The notes beneath the pieces were generated by a model. That model was not told where the DNA came from. It saw only the letters and a list, made by a program, of their open reading frames with translations, and searched no databases. Source: a virus. Taken from it: 21,958 nt of DNA. The stretch covers positions 1 to 21,958 of the IMG/VR virus record IMGVR_UViG_3300047318_000148; one strand, 5' to 3'. The stretch's first letter is position 1, and every line of letters begins with the position of its first letter. Shown here piece after piece: positions 1 to 7,334 of this stretch. The position numbers and the translations under genes were made by a program.

Positions 1-468
1 TGGAATACGCACAGGGAGCGGACGGAGATGTACGGCACTCCCCACAATGGGGTGTCGGATATTTGGGTTCGCTACCGGCCGTGGGAGGAATACACGGGCG
101 ATTGGGCGCGATTCCACGATGAGCATGCAAGCGAGTGGTATCCGGTCATCCAGAAGATTCCGTCCGCATGGTCGCTGGCCCGCAAGGTCAAAAGGTTGAC
201 CGGGGCGGAAACGCTTGGCGGCGTGCTGATTACCAAGGTTCCTCCCGGTGGCCGGGTTGCTCCGCACGTTGATGGGGGCTGGCACGCGCGCCACTACCGG
301 AAGGTGGCCGTGCAACTGCTGGGCAATCAGCAGCAGGCGTTTTGCTTTGAGGACGGCGAGCTGCGGGCCGATCCTGGCGAGGTTTACGAGTTCATCAACT
401 CGCGCCTGCATTGGGTGACCAATGACAGCGACAGCGACCGCATGACGATGATTGTCTGTGTCCGTTGA
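1..468 (+). CDS. 2OG-Fe(II) dioxygenase, aspartyl/asparaginyl beta-hydroxylase-like (5' partial)
   Basis: This resembles the Asp/Asn beta-hydroxylase-like cupins found in tailed phages, which use 2-oxoglutarate, Fe(II) and O2 to hydroxylate a protein or small substrate; the substrate here is unknown. Counting from the ATG at 28, the iron ligands fit H80-x-D82 and H128, and R138 fits the 2OG-carboxylate contact. The frame is open to base 1 and the residues before the ATG (WNTHRERTE) fit the family's usual lead-in to TPH..VSDIWVRY, so the real start is probably upstream of the window and the ATG at 28 is internal, although GGAG lies before it. The stop overlaps the sulfotransferase-like gene. 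It lies just before the ejection genes in the late operon, so it may modify a virion protein or the host during late infection. The fold call is fairly sure; the target is not. Confidence 0.8.
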   Translation, partial: WNTHRERTEMYGTPHNGVSDIWVRYRPWEEYTGDWARFHDEHASEWYPVIQKIPSAWSLARKVKRLTGAETLGGVLITKVPPGGRVAPHVDGGWHARHYRKVAVQLLGNQQQAFCFEDGELRADPGEVYEFINSRLHWVTNDSDSDRMTMIVCVR

Positions 469-949
469 CTTCATTGTCATTGGCCTGCCGCGCAGTGGAA
501 CGACTTGGCTTGCCAATTGGCTGACCACGGATCGCTCGCTGTGCCTGCACGACCCGTTCAACGCATTGCCCGAGCAGTGGCCGCAGGATGGCCGCAGGCG
601 GGGAATTAGCTGCACGGGCGCATACCTGCTGCCCAAGTGGCTAGGCGCTCAGAACTGCGCCGTGGCGGTCATAGAGCGCGACCCGGAAGCGTGCGCGGCA
701 TCGCTAGCGGCGGCGGGCTTGCCGGGGCTTGACGGGCTTCCTGCGGCGCTTGCCGTGGCGGATGGCAGGCGGTGGAAGTTCGCTGACCTGTGGGACGAGG
801 ACAAGGCGCGCGAGTTGTGGGCCTTTTTGCTGCCGGACGTGCCGTTTGACGCGCTCCGGTATCGGTTGCTGCGCGATATGCGCATAGAGCCGAAGAATTG
901 GACGGTGGACACGGACGTGGCCGCTGAAGTGTTTAGGCGTTACAGCTAA
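452..949 (+). CDS. Small sulfotransferase-like P-loop protein
   Basis: The N-terminus (residues 7-20, FIVIGLPRSGTTWL) is the 5'-phosphosulfate-binding loop of PAPS-dependent sulfotransferases. Residues 74-85 (IERDPEACAASL) fit the 3'-phosphate-binding motif, with R76 and S84 as the likely contacts. Such enzymes move sulfate from PAPS to a hydroxyl or amine on sugars, lipids or tyrosine. At 165 aa it is much shorter than typical sulfotransferases (about 250-300 aa), so it may be minimal or may bind nucleotide without transferring sulfate. The start is unusual: TTG at 452 or GTG at 458, both inside the end of the upstream dioxygenase-like gene and without a clear Shine-Dalgarno, which suggests coupling. 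The pairing with an oxygenase points to a two-step modification, but this is inference. Confidence 0.68.
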   Translation: MSVSVDFIVIGLPRSGTTWLANWLTTDRSLCLHDPFNALPEQWPQDGRRRGISCTGAYLLPKWLGAQNCAVAVIERDPEACAASLAAAGLPGLDGLPAALAVADGRRWKFADLWDEDKARELWAFLLPDVPFDALRYRLLRDMRIEPKNWTVDTDVAAEVFRRYS

Positions 950-959
950 GGAGTGGCGT

Positions 960-1601
960 ATGCCGTGGGGAGCAGTAGCAGGAGCGGTGATTGGCGCTTA
1001 TGCGTCCAATAAGGCGTCGAAAAGTGCAGCCGGAGCGGCGTCGTCGGCAAGCAATTCGTCTATCGCAGAGCAGCAGCGCCAGTACGACCAGACCCGACAG
1101 GATCAATTGCCGTGGCTAAATGCTGGCTCAAACGCGCTTTCACAGATGCAGGCACTGAACTCTGGCGACTTCTCCAGCTTCAAACAGTCACCGGATTATC
1201 AGTTTGCCTACGACCAGGGGATGCAGTCGCTTGATCGTTCGGCGGCGGCGCGTGGCGGACTCTACAGCGGCGGCCATAGCGCGGACCTGATGAAGTTCGG
1301 GCAAGGCTTGGCCTCGCAGAATTACGGCACGCTCTACAACCGACTGCAAAGCCTAGCGAATCAGGGTCAGACCACGGGCAGCGGCCTTGGCGCTCTTGGC
1401 GCTAGCGCGGCTTCGAACATCGGCAACGCCTACACCAATGCAGGCAACGCCCGCACGAGCGCCTACATGAACCAAGGCAACAACTACGCAGGACTCGCGG
1501 CCACTGGCGCCAACGCCTTCGGCAACTGGTATCAGAACAACCGCACCAATAACCCTGGCGGCACTGGTTGGTACCTTGGCAACAATCCGGGTAAGGGCTA
1601 A
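960..1601 (+). CDS. DNA-ejection (internal virion) protein, P22 gp7-like
   Basis: A 213-aa protein rich in Ala, Gly, Ser, Gln and Asn. The N-terminus (residues 1-30) is a weakly hydrophobic Gly/Ala stretch, and the central part contains the pattern SPDYQFAYDQGMQSLDRSAAARGGLYSGG in pieces typical of podovirus DNA-transfer proteins. P22 gp7 is about 230 aa and is ejected with gp20 and gp16 to carry DNA across the cell envelope. Here too it is first of three genes with matching sizes (213, 453 and 582 aa). AAGGAG lies 7 bases before the ATG, and the stop TAA overlaps the next ATG by one base. Family assignment rests on composition, the motif and gene order. Confidence 0.7.
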   Translation: MPWGAVAGAVIGAYASNKASKSAAGAASSASNSSIAEQQRQYDQTRQDQLPWLNAGSNALSQMQALNSGDFSSFKQSPDYQFAYDQGMQSLDRSAAARGGLYSGGHSADLMKFGQGLASQNYGTLYNRLQSLANQGQTTGSGLGALGASAASNIGNAYTNAGNARTSAYMNQGNNYAGLAATGANAFGNWYQNNRTNNPGGTGWYLGNNPGKG

Positions 1602-2962
1602 TGAATCCATACGAGATTTACCAAGCCGGGCTTGCCGGAGCAGAGCAGGGCAAGCAGCGCGGCATCGCCTCACTGATCGGCAAGGCGTACAGCGCGCCCA
1701 TTGACCAGCGGCAGAACGCGCTTGCGCGGCTCGCTCAGGTTGATGGCCCGGCCGCGTATGATGCTCAGAAGCACATTGGCGAGATGGACGACGACGGCCG
1801 CCAACGCCTGGGCCAGTACGCCGCTGCATTCGACGCGCTGCCCGACGACATGAAGCCGCAGGCGTATCCGCAGCTCGCCCAGCAGGCGCAGCAGTTGGGC
1901 ATCCCGGCTCCGCCCGAGTGGAATCCGGCCTATGCGCCGCATATCCAGAAGTTGGCGCAGACGCTGGGTGGCGGTGGGCTGGGCGGCAATGTGCAATCCA
2001 CCTACATCAATGCACAAGGTCAGCGCGTGGCAATCATGCGCGACGGCTCGCAGAAAACCTTGGGCGATGCTAACCCCTCGATTCAGGTCTTGGAGCAGGA
2101 AGGGCAGCTTCCGATTGGCGTGGTCAAGAGCGGCGGCGTTGCGGGGTCCACGGTGCCCATCGGCGGCGCCGCGCGGGCGCCTGCTGCGCCGCAGAGCTTC
2201 ACGGCTGGCAACGGCCCGACTGGAGCCATGATTAGCATCGACGGAATGGACCCGAGGGCGCAGCAGCAGTTGGCCCAGCAGGTTGCCGCGATGCGTGCGG
2301 CTGGCGTTCCGGACGAGATCATTGATGCGCACATGAACCGCATCAACGGGCAGTCGCAGCACTTTGAAGCGACGCCCGCGCCTTCCGTTGTGCGCACGCC
2401 CACGTCGGCGGAAAAGGCTGGCGCAGCCGAGGCGGCAAAGCAGTCCGTTGAATTGGGCAATCTGCCGCTCCGTGGGCAGATTGACGCGAGGAATGCGGCC
2501 CTGAAAGCCCAAGCAGAAGCGGCGGCCAAGGCGCAGGCGGAGCGCGATTCGATTGTAGCCACCAAGCAGGTTGACGCGAACAAGACGCTGACCCTGCTTG
2601 ATGAGGCGGAGAAGCTGATTCCAGGCTCCACGGGCAGCGGCGCGGGCAACGTTGTGGACGCCGTAGCAGGCATGGCGGGCTACTCCACAGAGGGCGCGAA
2701 GAACATCGCCGCGCTCCAGACGATTGCGGGACAACTTACGTCCAGCATGCCGCGCATGCAGGGTCCGCAGTCCGACAAGGACGTGCAGCTCTATCGCCAG
2801 ATGGCCGGTGACCTTGCCAACCCGAATCTGCCGCGCGAAACCCGTCTTGCGGCGCTCAGAACCATTCGCAGGCTTAATCGGCAGTACGCGGGCGGTGGGG
2901 CTGATGCTCCGCCCTCCAATAAAATTGGCAATGGCGGCTGGTCCATTCAGAGGGTTCCGTAA
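1601..2962 (+). CDS. DNA-ejection (internal virion) protein, P22 gp20-like by position
   Basis: A 453-aa, Ala/Gln-rich protein with no enzymatic motif that I recognise. Residues 295-325 are a highly charged Ala-rich helix (AKAQAEAAAKAQAERDS), suggesting a coiled coil. The C-terminal third, with MPRMQGPQSDKDVQLYRQMAGDL, resembles the conserved end seen in many phage ejection or structural proteins. It is the second of the three-gene ejection set; P22 gp20 is about 470 aa and occupies the same place. Start and stop overlap both neighbours as TAATG, so the three genes are translationally coupled and late-expressed. An antisense open frame of 354 codons covers the same bases, but the + strand frame is supported by coupling and composition. 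Confidence 0.65.
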   Translation: MNPYEIYQAGLAGAEQGKQRGIASLIGKAYSAPIDQRQNALARLAQVDGPAAYDAQKHIGEMDDDGRQRLGQYAAAFDALPDDMKPQAYPQLAQQAQQLGIPAPPEWNPAYAPHIQKLAQTLGGGGLGGNVQSTYINAQGQRVAIMRDGSQKTLGDANPSIQVLEQEGQLPIGVVKSGGVAGSTVPIGGAARAPAAPQSFTAGNGPTGAMISIDGMDPRAQQQLAQQVAAMRAAGVPDEIIDAHMNRINGQSQHFEATPAPSVVRTPTSAEKAGAAEAAKQSVELGNLPLRGQIDARNAALKAQAEAAAKAQAERDSIVATKQVDANKTLTLLDEAEKLIPGSTGSGAGNVVDAVAGMAGYSTEGAKNIAALQTIAGQLTSSMPRMQGPQSDKDVQLYRQMAGDLANPNLPRETRLAALRTIRRLNRQYAGGGADAPPSNKIGNGGWSIQRVP

Positions 2963-4710
2963 TGGCGAAGTACCGGATCACGGCCCCGGACGGCAACACC
3001 TACGAAATCAACGCACCCGAGGGCGCGACCGAAGATCAGGTTCTCGCCTACGCTCAGCAGAACTACCAGCAGCCCAAGCAGGAAGCACGGCCGCAGGCCC
3101 CGATTGATACCACGAGCGATATGTCGCTACTGGATCGCATCGGCGCGGGCGTTGGTAAGTCATTCGTTGACACGGGGACGGGACTGAAGCAGGCCGTTAC
3201 CGAGCGAATCCGTGGCATGGCTGGCGGCGACTTCGTGGGTGCAATGCCGGAGGGAATGCACTACCGGAATGCGGTCACCGATTGGGCCGACCGCTCACTT
3301 GCTGAGCAGAAGGCCGAGATTGCCAACCGTCGCGAGACGGACGCTCCGCTGATGGCAACTGGTGGCGGCCTGGCTGGCAACATCGGCGGCCAGATCGCAC
3401 AGATGGCGGTCCCGGTCGGCACGCTGAGGGGCGCTCCGTACATCAATGCGGCGCTGCGTGGCGCGGCGTTCTCCGGTGCGCAGCCGGTGGCCGAGGGCGA
3501 GTCTAGGGGCGCGCATGCGGCCGAGGGTGCTGCGTGGGGCCTTGCAGGGCAGGGCATTGCCTCTGGCCTTGGCAAGATTGCCGCGAAAGCTGGCGACAAG
3601 CTGGCTCCGGCCGTAAGGGAGTCCATCGAACTGGCCCGCCGTGCTGGCATCCCGCTGAACCTTGCGCAAGTGACAGAATCCATGCCGCTCAAAGCTGCCG
3701 TGGCGGCGTCTAAGTGGCTGCCGTTCTCGGGTGCGGGCAAGGCCGCCAAGAGTCAGCAGGAGGCGTTCAACGCCGCGCTGGGGCGTTCTATGGGGCTTGA
3801 TGGCGCCACGTCGCTGACCGATGACGTGATGCGGGGCGCGCGCAAGAAGATTGGCGGTGTGTTTGAGGACATTTACAACCGTAACGATGTTGCGCTGACA
3901 CCGGATGCGCTGCGCAAGCTGACTGCCGTCGAGTCCGAGGCCGTCAAGAATCTGACCAAGGAGGAGGCGCGAGTCCTTCGGAATCAGTTTGACCGCATCC
4001 TAGACAACGCTGACAACGGCGTACTGACTGGCAAGAAGTATCAGGCCGTGCGCACGCTAATCCAGAAGGCCGAAGGGCCGGATAAGGTCGGATCGGCCGT
4101 CAAGGAACTTCGCAAGACGCTGGATGACGTGGCTGCTCAGGCAGTTGGCCCCGATGACGCCGCTGCACTAGCTAAGAGTCGCGGCCAGTGGGCGAACCTG
4201 CGGGTTGTTGAGGACGCGCTGAAGCAGGTTGGCGAAGCAGGGAAGGGTGGTGCTGCTGGCAACGTCCGTCCTGGCGCTCTGTGGCCGCTGGTCCGCAAGG
4301 GCAGCACCAAGGAGATGCGCGAACTGGCGAAGATCGGTCAGAACGTCCTCAAGGACGGGCTGGGCGACTCTGGCACGGCGCAGCGGCAGTTCTATACCAG
4401 TCTGCTGGCCGGTGGTGGCGCTGCGTCGATGGGGGCGCTTCCTTTGCTGGCGAAGGGCATCGCGGGTGGCGCGGTCGCTGGGCGCGCGCTCAACTCAAAC
4501 ATCGCGTCGAAGCTGTTGGCGCAGGGCAAACCTGCCGCTGGCCTCGCACGATTGGCGCAGGGCGCACCGCAAGCACTGCCCGTCATCGGCCCACGTATGG
4601 GCCTGCCCGCGTTGCTGGGGCTGGACATTGCGGGTGGTCGGGTGGCAACGCCGGAGGAAATCGCGGCGGATGAGGAAATCGTGCGCCGGTTTAAGGCGGG
4701 TCAGCGCTGA
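2962..4710 (+). CDS. DNA-ejection (internal virion) protein, P22 gp16-like by position
   Basis: A 582-aa protein. The N-terminal 35 residues (MAKYRITAPDGNTYEINAPE, then a helix ending LAYAQQNY) are a small domain common at the front of phage internal virion proteins and virion lysins. Residues 130-215 are Gly/Ala-rich and weakly hydrophobic, as expected for a protein that inserts in a membrane during ejection. Residues 270-450 are mainly charged helices, and a second Ala/Gly-rich hydrophobic part (about 480-560) closes the protein. No lytic transglycosylase catalytic motif is evident. Size and position match P22 gp16 (about 610 aa). The ATG overlaps the previous TAA. The 3' end overlaps by 10 bp the convergent small membrane gene on the other strand. 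Confidence 0.66.
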   Translation: MAKYRITAPDGNTYEINAPEGATEDQVLAYAQQNYQQPKQEARPQAPIDTTSDMSLLDRIGAGVGKSFVDTGTGLKQAVTERIRGMAGGDFVGAMPEGMHYRNAVTDWADRSLAEQKAEIANRRETDAPLMATGGGLAGNIGGQIAQMAVPVGTLRGAPYINAALRGAAFSGAQPVAEGESRGAHAAEGAAWGLAGQGIASGLGKIAAKAGDKLAPAVRESIELARRAGIPLNLAQVTESMPLKAAVAASKWLPFSGAGKAAKSQQEAFNAALGRSMGLDGATSLTDDVMRGARKKIGGVFEDIYNRNDVALTPDALRKLTAVESEAVKNLTKEEARVLRNQFDRILDNADNGVLTGKKYQAVRTLIQKAEGPDKVGSAVKELRKTLDDVAAQAVGPDDAAALAKSRGQWANLRVVEDALKQVGEAGKGGAAGNVRPGALWPLVRKGSTKEMRELAKIGQNVLKDGLGDSGTAQRQFYTSLLAGGGAASMGALPLLAKGIAGGAVAGRALNSNIASKLLAQGKPAAGLARLAQGAPQALPVIGPRMGLPALLGLDIAGGRVATPEEIAADEEIVRRFKAGQR

Positions 4711-4847
4711 TTACGGCGCTGCACCTCGTCCTGAAGTAGCTGGTGGGTCTGTTCCACCTTGTCCTTAATCTTGCTAACGAGCGTGTGAATGATGTTCACA
4801 CCAACAACGATTGCGGCTAGCAGGACAAGAAACATTCCAACGGTCAT
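4701..4847 (-). CDS. Small single-pass membrane protein (48 aa)
   Basis: An overlooked short gene that reads MTVGMFLVLLAAIVVGVNII at its start. Residues 3-23 are one strongly hydrophobic segment, followed by a charged helix (SKIKDKVEQTHQLLQDEVQR) that could form a coiled coil. The start is well supported: TTGGAGGAAGTGC precedes the ATG, and the ATG overlaps the stop of the upstream small gene as ATGA. Its stop lies inside the 3' end of the convergent gp16-like gene. It opposes the late operon and sits where P22 has its minus-strand immI/sieA region, so superinfection exclusion or another lysogenic-conversion role is possible. A holin or spanin component is the alternative. Existence is well supported; function is inferred only from location and topology. 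Confidence 0.72.
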   Translation of the reverse strand: MTVGMFLVLLAAIVVGVNIIHTLVSKIKDKVEQTHQLLQDEVQRRNQR

Positions 4848-5011
4848 GCACTTCCTCCAACGCGCTTAAACAGTACGCGGCGCAGCCTGACGTTACGGAC
4901 TCGCCGTTGCAACCAGTTGTTAGCCAGCTTCCCCGGCCTGAGTAGCAGCCACCAGATCGCCGGTCCAACTATCGGCGTCAGAAACGCGGCAATAGCAGTC
5001 GAAGTCTGCAT
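4844..5011 (-). CDS. Small basic single-pass membrane protein (55 aa)
   Basis: The protein begins MQTSTAIAAFLTPIVGPAIW. Residues 5-25 form one hydrophobic segment with two adjacent tryptophans at its end. The rest is strongly basic (QRRVRNVRLRRVLFKR), predicting a cytoplasmic tail that may touch nucleic acid or lipid headgroups. The stop overlaps the next gene's ATG (ATGA), so the two small proteins are made together. Only a G-rich stretch (GTGTGGGG) precedes the ATG. It is transcribed away from the tail adaptor gene and against the late operon. I do not recognise a family. Together with its partner it may be an exclusion pair like those found at the same place in P22-type phages, but that is inference. 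Confidence 0.65.
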   Translation of the reverse strand: MQTSTAIAAFLTPIVGPAIWWLLLRPGKLANNWLQRRVRNVRLRRVLFKRVGGSA

Positions 5012-5023
5012 AACCCCACACCC

Positions 5024-5048
5024 AGCCCCGCCCAGTGCGGGGCTTTTT
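5024..5048 (+). terminator. Rho-independent terminator within the late region
   Basis: An 8-bp perfect stem, AGCCCCGC and GCGGGGCT (5024-5031 and 5037-5044), with a 5-base loop CCAGT, is followed by TTTT. It can end + strand transcription coming from the ejection genes, just before the tail adaptor gene at 5069. Late transcription would need antitermination or a separate promoter to reach the tail genes. On the minus strand it would lie in the 5' leader of the 55-aa membrane protein. Confidence 0.75.
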
Positions 5049-5068
5049 CGTTCTAGGAGCCTAGCACA

Positions 5069-5857
5069 TTGGCCGCATATCGCATTTACAGCAGGCTTAA
5101 CACCTTCTTCGGCCTCTCGGGCCAGCTCCTGGCGGGCGGCTACCTCAAGTTTTATGCCGAGGAAAGCACCACCCCTAAGAACGTCTACGGCGACGAGGCC
5201 CTGACGGTCAACAACGGCAGCCAGATTGACCTAGACGCCTCGGGCCGCCCTGAAGATGACATTTGGGGCAGCGGCGATTATTTCGTTGAACTGTACGACT
5301 CCGCAGGCGTGAAACAGGGCGACGCGGACAACGTTGCCATCTACGGTGGCAGCGCGGCCACAATCCCCATGCTCAGCTCCGGCCAGTTCCTGTCAGGTAA
5401 CGGCACCGTCTTTCAGGCCGTTACGATCATCCAAGTTCCCGACCCGACCGGGCAGAGCGGCAAAATCCTTGGCAACAACGGCACCGGCCCCCTCTGGCAA
5501 GACCCGCCCGCCACGCCGACCGCGCCCTATACCGTCACCAGCAGCAGCCTCCTGATCGGCACGCTGCTTGACCAGTGGGGCACGGGCACGGCTCCGGCTG
5601 CGGCCTCGGCCAAGTCCAGCTCCGTCAACATCACCTTCGGGACGGCCTTCACGTCCACCCCGTACCACGCCAGCGTGACCATCACCAACGCGGGCGGCTC
5701 CACACCCTCGGGAGCTATCTGCACCGTGGCAGTCACCAACCTGACCACCACGGGCATGACGGTCACGGTCTGCATTCCGGATGACGACACGAACAGCAAC
5801 TGGAAACTGGCGAACAGCACGCCGTTCTCGTACCGCGTGGTGGGGCCGAAGGTCTAA
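5069..5857 (+). CDS. Tailspike/tail-fibre adaptor with head-binding-type N-terminus
   Basis: A 262-aa protein starting at TTG with TAGGAG 9 bases upstream. Residues 1-95 (GGYLKFYAEESTTPKNVYGD, then SQIDLDASGR and DYFVELYDSAG) follow the order of the P22 tailspike head-binding domain, which fixes a spike to the virion tail. The C-terminal 100 residues are Thr/Ser/Gly-rich beta strands (ITFGTAFTSTP, VTITNAGGSTP) like the C-terminal knobs of phage fibres. There is no catalytic domain or beta-helix here, so it probably links the tail to the two following proteins. The stop TAA overlaps the next gene's ATG. Adaptor is my reading of domain order; a short fibre is the alternative. Confidence 0.68.
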   Translation: MAAYRIYSRLNTFFGLSGQLLAGGYLKFYAEESTTPKNVYGDEALTVNNGSQIDLDASGRPEDDIWGSGDYFVELYDSAGVKQGDADNVAIYGGSAATIPMLSSGQFLSGNGTVFQAVTIIQVPDPTGQSGKILGNNGTGPLWQDPPATPTAPYTVTSSSLLIGTLLDQWGTGTAPAAASAKSSSVNITFGTAFTSTPYHASVTITNAGGSTPSGAICTVAVTNLTTTGMTVTVCIPDDDTNSNWKLANSTPFSYRVVGPKV

Positions 5858-7326
5858 TGACGCTGCCCGCACTCCCCAAGCAGAACCAGCCGATGGTTGG
5901 TCCTGGCGGCTTGGCGGCCGTCCCTTGGTATGACTGGATGGCCCGCGTCAGTGCGTCGCTGGCGGCCGATAACACGGCCCTTGCGGCGTCCATTGCCGAA
6001 ATCCTGGCGGCCGTTGAGGACTTCAACCACGGCCAAGTCACGGGGCTGAACTCCGTGCAGACCTCCGGCACGCTGGAGGAAGGCCAAGTATTCGTGCAGC
6101 TTCAGGGCGACGAGGAGAACCCCGGCACCTCGCGGGTGTACGGCACGGACTCGTCCGGGGCCAAGGGCTGGCGGCACCTCATCTCGCCCACCTTCGTCAT
6201 CGTCAACACGAAAGCCGACTTTCCGGCAGCGGTGGCGGGCGTGGTCACACTGGAGGATGACGCCTGCTATCTGCTCACCGACATTATCGATATGGCGGGG
6301 GACCGGATCGTCTGCGGCGCGAACAACACGTTGGAGGGGGCTTCGGCCAATACCTGCGGCCTGCTGTTCTCCGGCGGCGGTTCGTCCACTTGGATCACTG
6401 GCACGTCTTCGCTGTCCCTGCGCTATCTGCAACTGACGGCCAACACGGGCACGCTGTTTAGCCTGGATAGCGACGTTACCCACGTCCTGCTATGGGAGGG
6501 AATCCGCATTCTGGACACGCCAACCATCGGCACGGTTCGGGACTACCAGAACGCCGTCTGGAAAGATCAGATTATCTCCAACTCGGCGAACCTGACGCTG
6601 GACGGTACGTTTGCCTCATTCGTCGCGGAAACGGCGCTATTCGACGGCCGCAGCGGGCAGACCACCATCACGGTTCCGTCTACGGCGACGTTCCTGCGTC
6701 GCTTTCGGATGCTTTACACCGCGTTTCAGGTCGATGCTGGCGAAACGGGCATCAACTTTAGCTCCTCGGCGACGGTCCCGAACGAGTCATACATTCTCGA
6801 CAACGTGAGCTTCGCGGGTGCGGGAACGTATCTGACTGGGATTACCTACACCAGCAATAAGGCGCTGTTCTTCAACTGCACGGGCATCACCAATACCAAC
6901 GCGGTCACGCAGTACACCATGACCGGCAACGCCACGGCGACGGTTATTGGCAGCGCGGGGACCTTCGTCAAGGTGGCAGGCACCACGACGGAAGTCGCCT
7001 CCGTCACGCAGAAGTTCAGCAACGCGACAACCAACCGCTCGGTTTATACGGGCGCATTCCCCGGCTCGTTCCTGGTCACGGTGTTTGCCTCCATGACCTC
7101 GGGCAATAACCAAAACCTGCGGATGCGGGTTGCCGTGAATGGCACGACGATTGCGGCCAGTAATGCACTGTTCCAGACCTCGGGCAGCGGCGCGGCATCC
7201 AACATCGGAACGCAGGTAATGGTGTCGCTATCGACTAACGATTACGTCGAAGTGTTCGTTACCAACGACACAGCGGCCAACAACATTGCGGTGTCTGACC
7301 TCAACGTCACCATCACCCGGTTCTAA
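5857..7326 (+). CDS. Tail fibre/tailspike protein, beta-rich
   Basis: A 489-aa structural protein. Residues 1-50 contain GPGGLAAVPWYDWM and an Ala-rich helix, a tail-docking start seen in phage fibre proteins. Residues 95-370 are irregular short beta strands rich in Thr, Ser, Asn and Gly, with pectate-lyase-like spacing (for example LEGASANTCGLLFSGGGSS), consistent with a right-handed beta-helix receptor-binding body. Residues 385-489 resemble a TNF-like jelly-roll end (AFPGSFLVTVFASMTSGNNQ), which usually drives trimerisation. I see no clear acidic active-site pair, so depolymerase activity cannot be claimed. It is coupled to the adaptor by TAATG and precedes the esterase-tail gene, so the three likely form the host-recognition organ. 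Confidence 0.68.
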   Translation: MTLPALPKQNQPMVGPGGLAAVPWYDWMARVSASLAADNTALAASIAEILAAVEDFNHGQVTGLNSVQTSGTLEEGQVFVQLQGDEENPGTSRVYGTDSSGAKGWRHLISPTFVIVNTKADFPAAVAGVVTLEDDACYLLTDIIDMAGDRIVCGANNTLEGASANTCGLLFSGGGSSTWITGTSSLSLRYLQLTANTGTLFSLDSDVTHVLLWEGIRILDTPTIGTVRDYQNAVWKDQIISNSANLTLDGTFASFVAETALFDGRSGQTTITVPSTATFLRRFRMLYTAFQVDAGETGINFSSSATVPNESYILDNVSFAGAGTYLTGITYTSNKALFFNCTGITNTNAVTQYTMTGNATATVIGSAGTFVKVAGTTTEVASVTQKFSNATTNRSVYTGAFPGSFLVTVFASMTSGNNQNLRMRVAVNGTTIAASNALFQTSGSGAASNIGTQVMVSLSTNDYVEVFVTNDTAANNIAVSDLNVTITRF

Positions 7327-7334
7327 GGACACAC

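Noticed and set aside
1670-2734. 354-codon open frame on the minus strand
   Set aside because: It is antisense to the coupled gp20-like gene, is very Arg/Leu-rich, and has no family features; high-GC third positions create such shadows.
4774-4968. 64-codon minus-strand frame rich in Cys
   Set aside because: It overlaps the two well-supported small membrane genes in a different frame and lacks a ribosome site.
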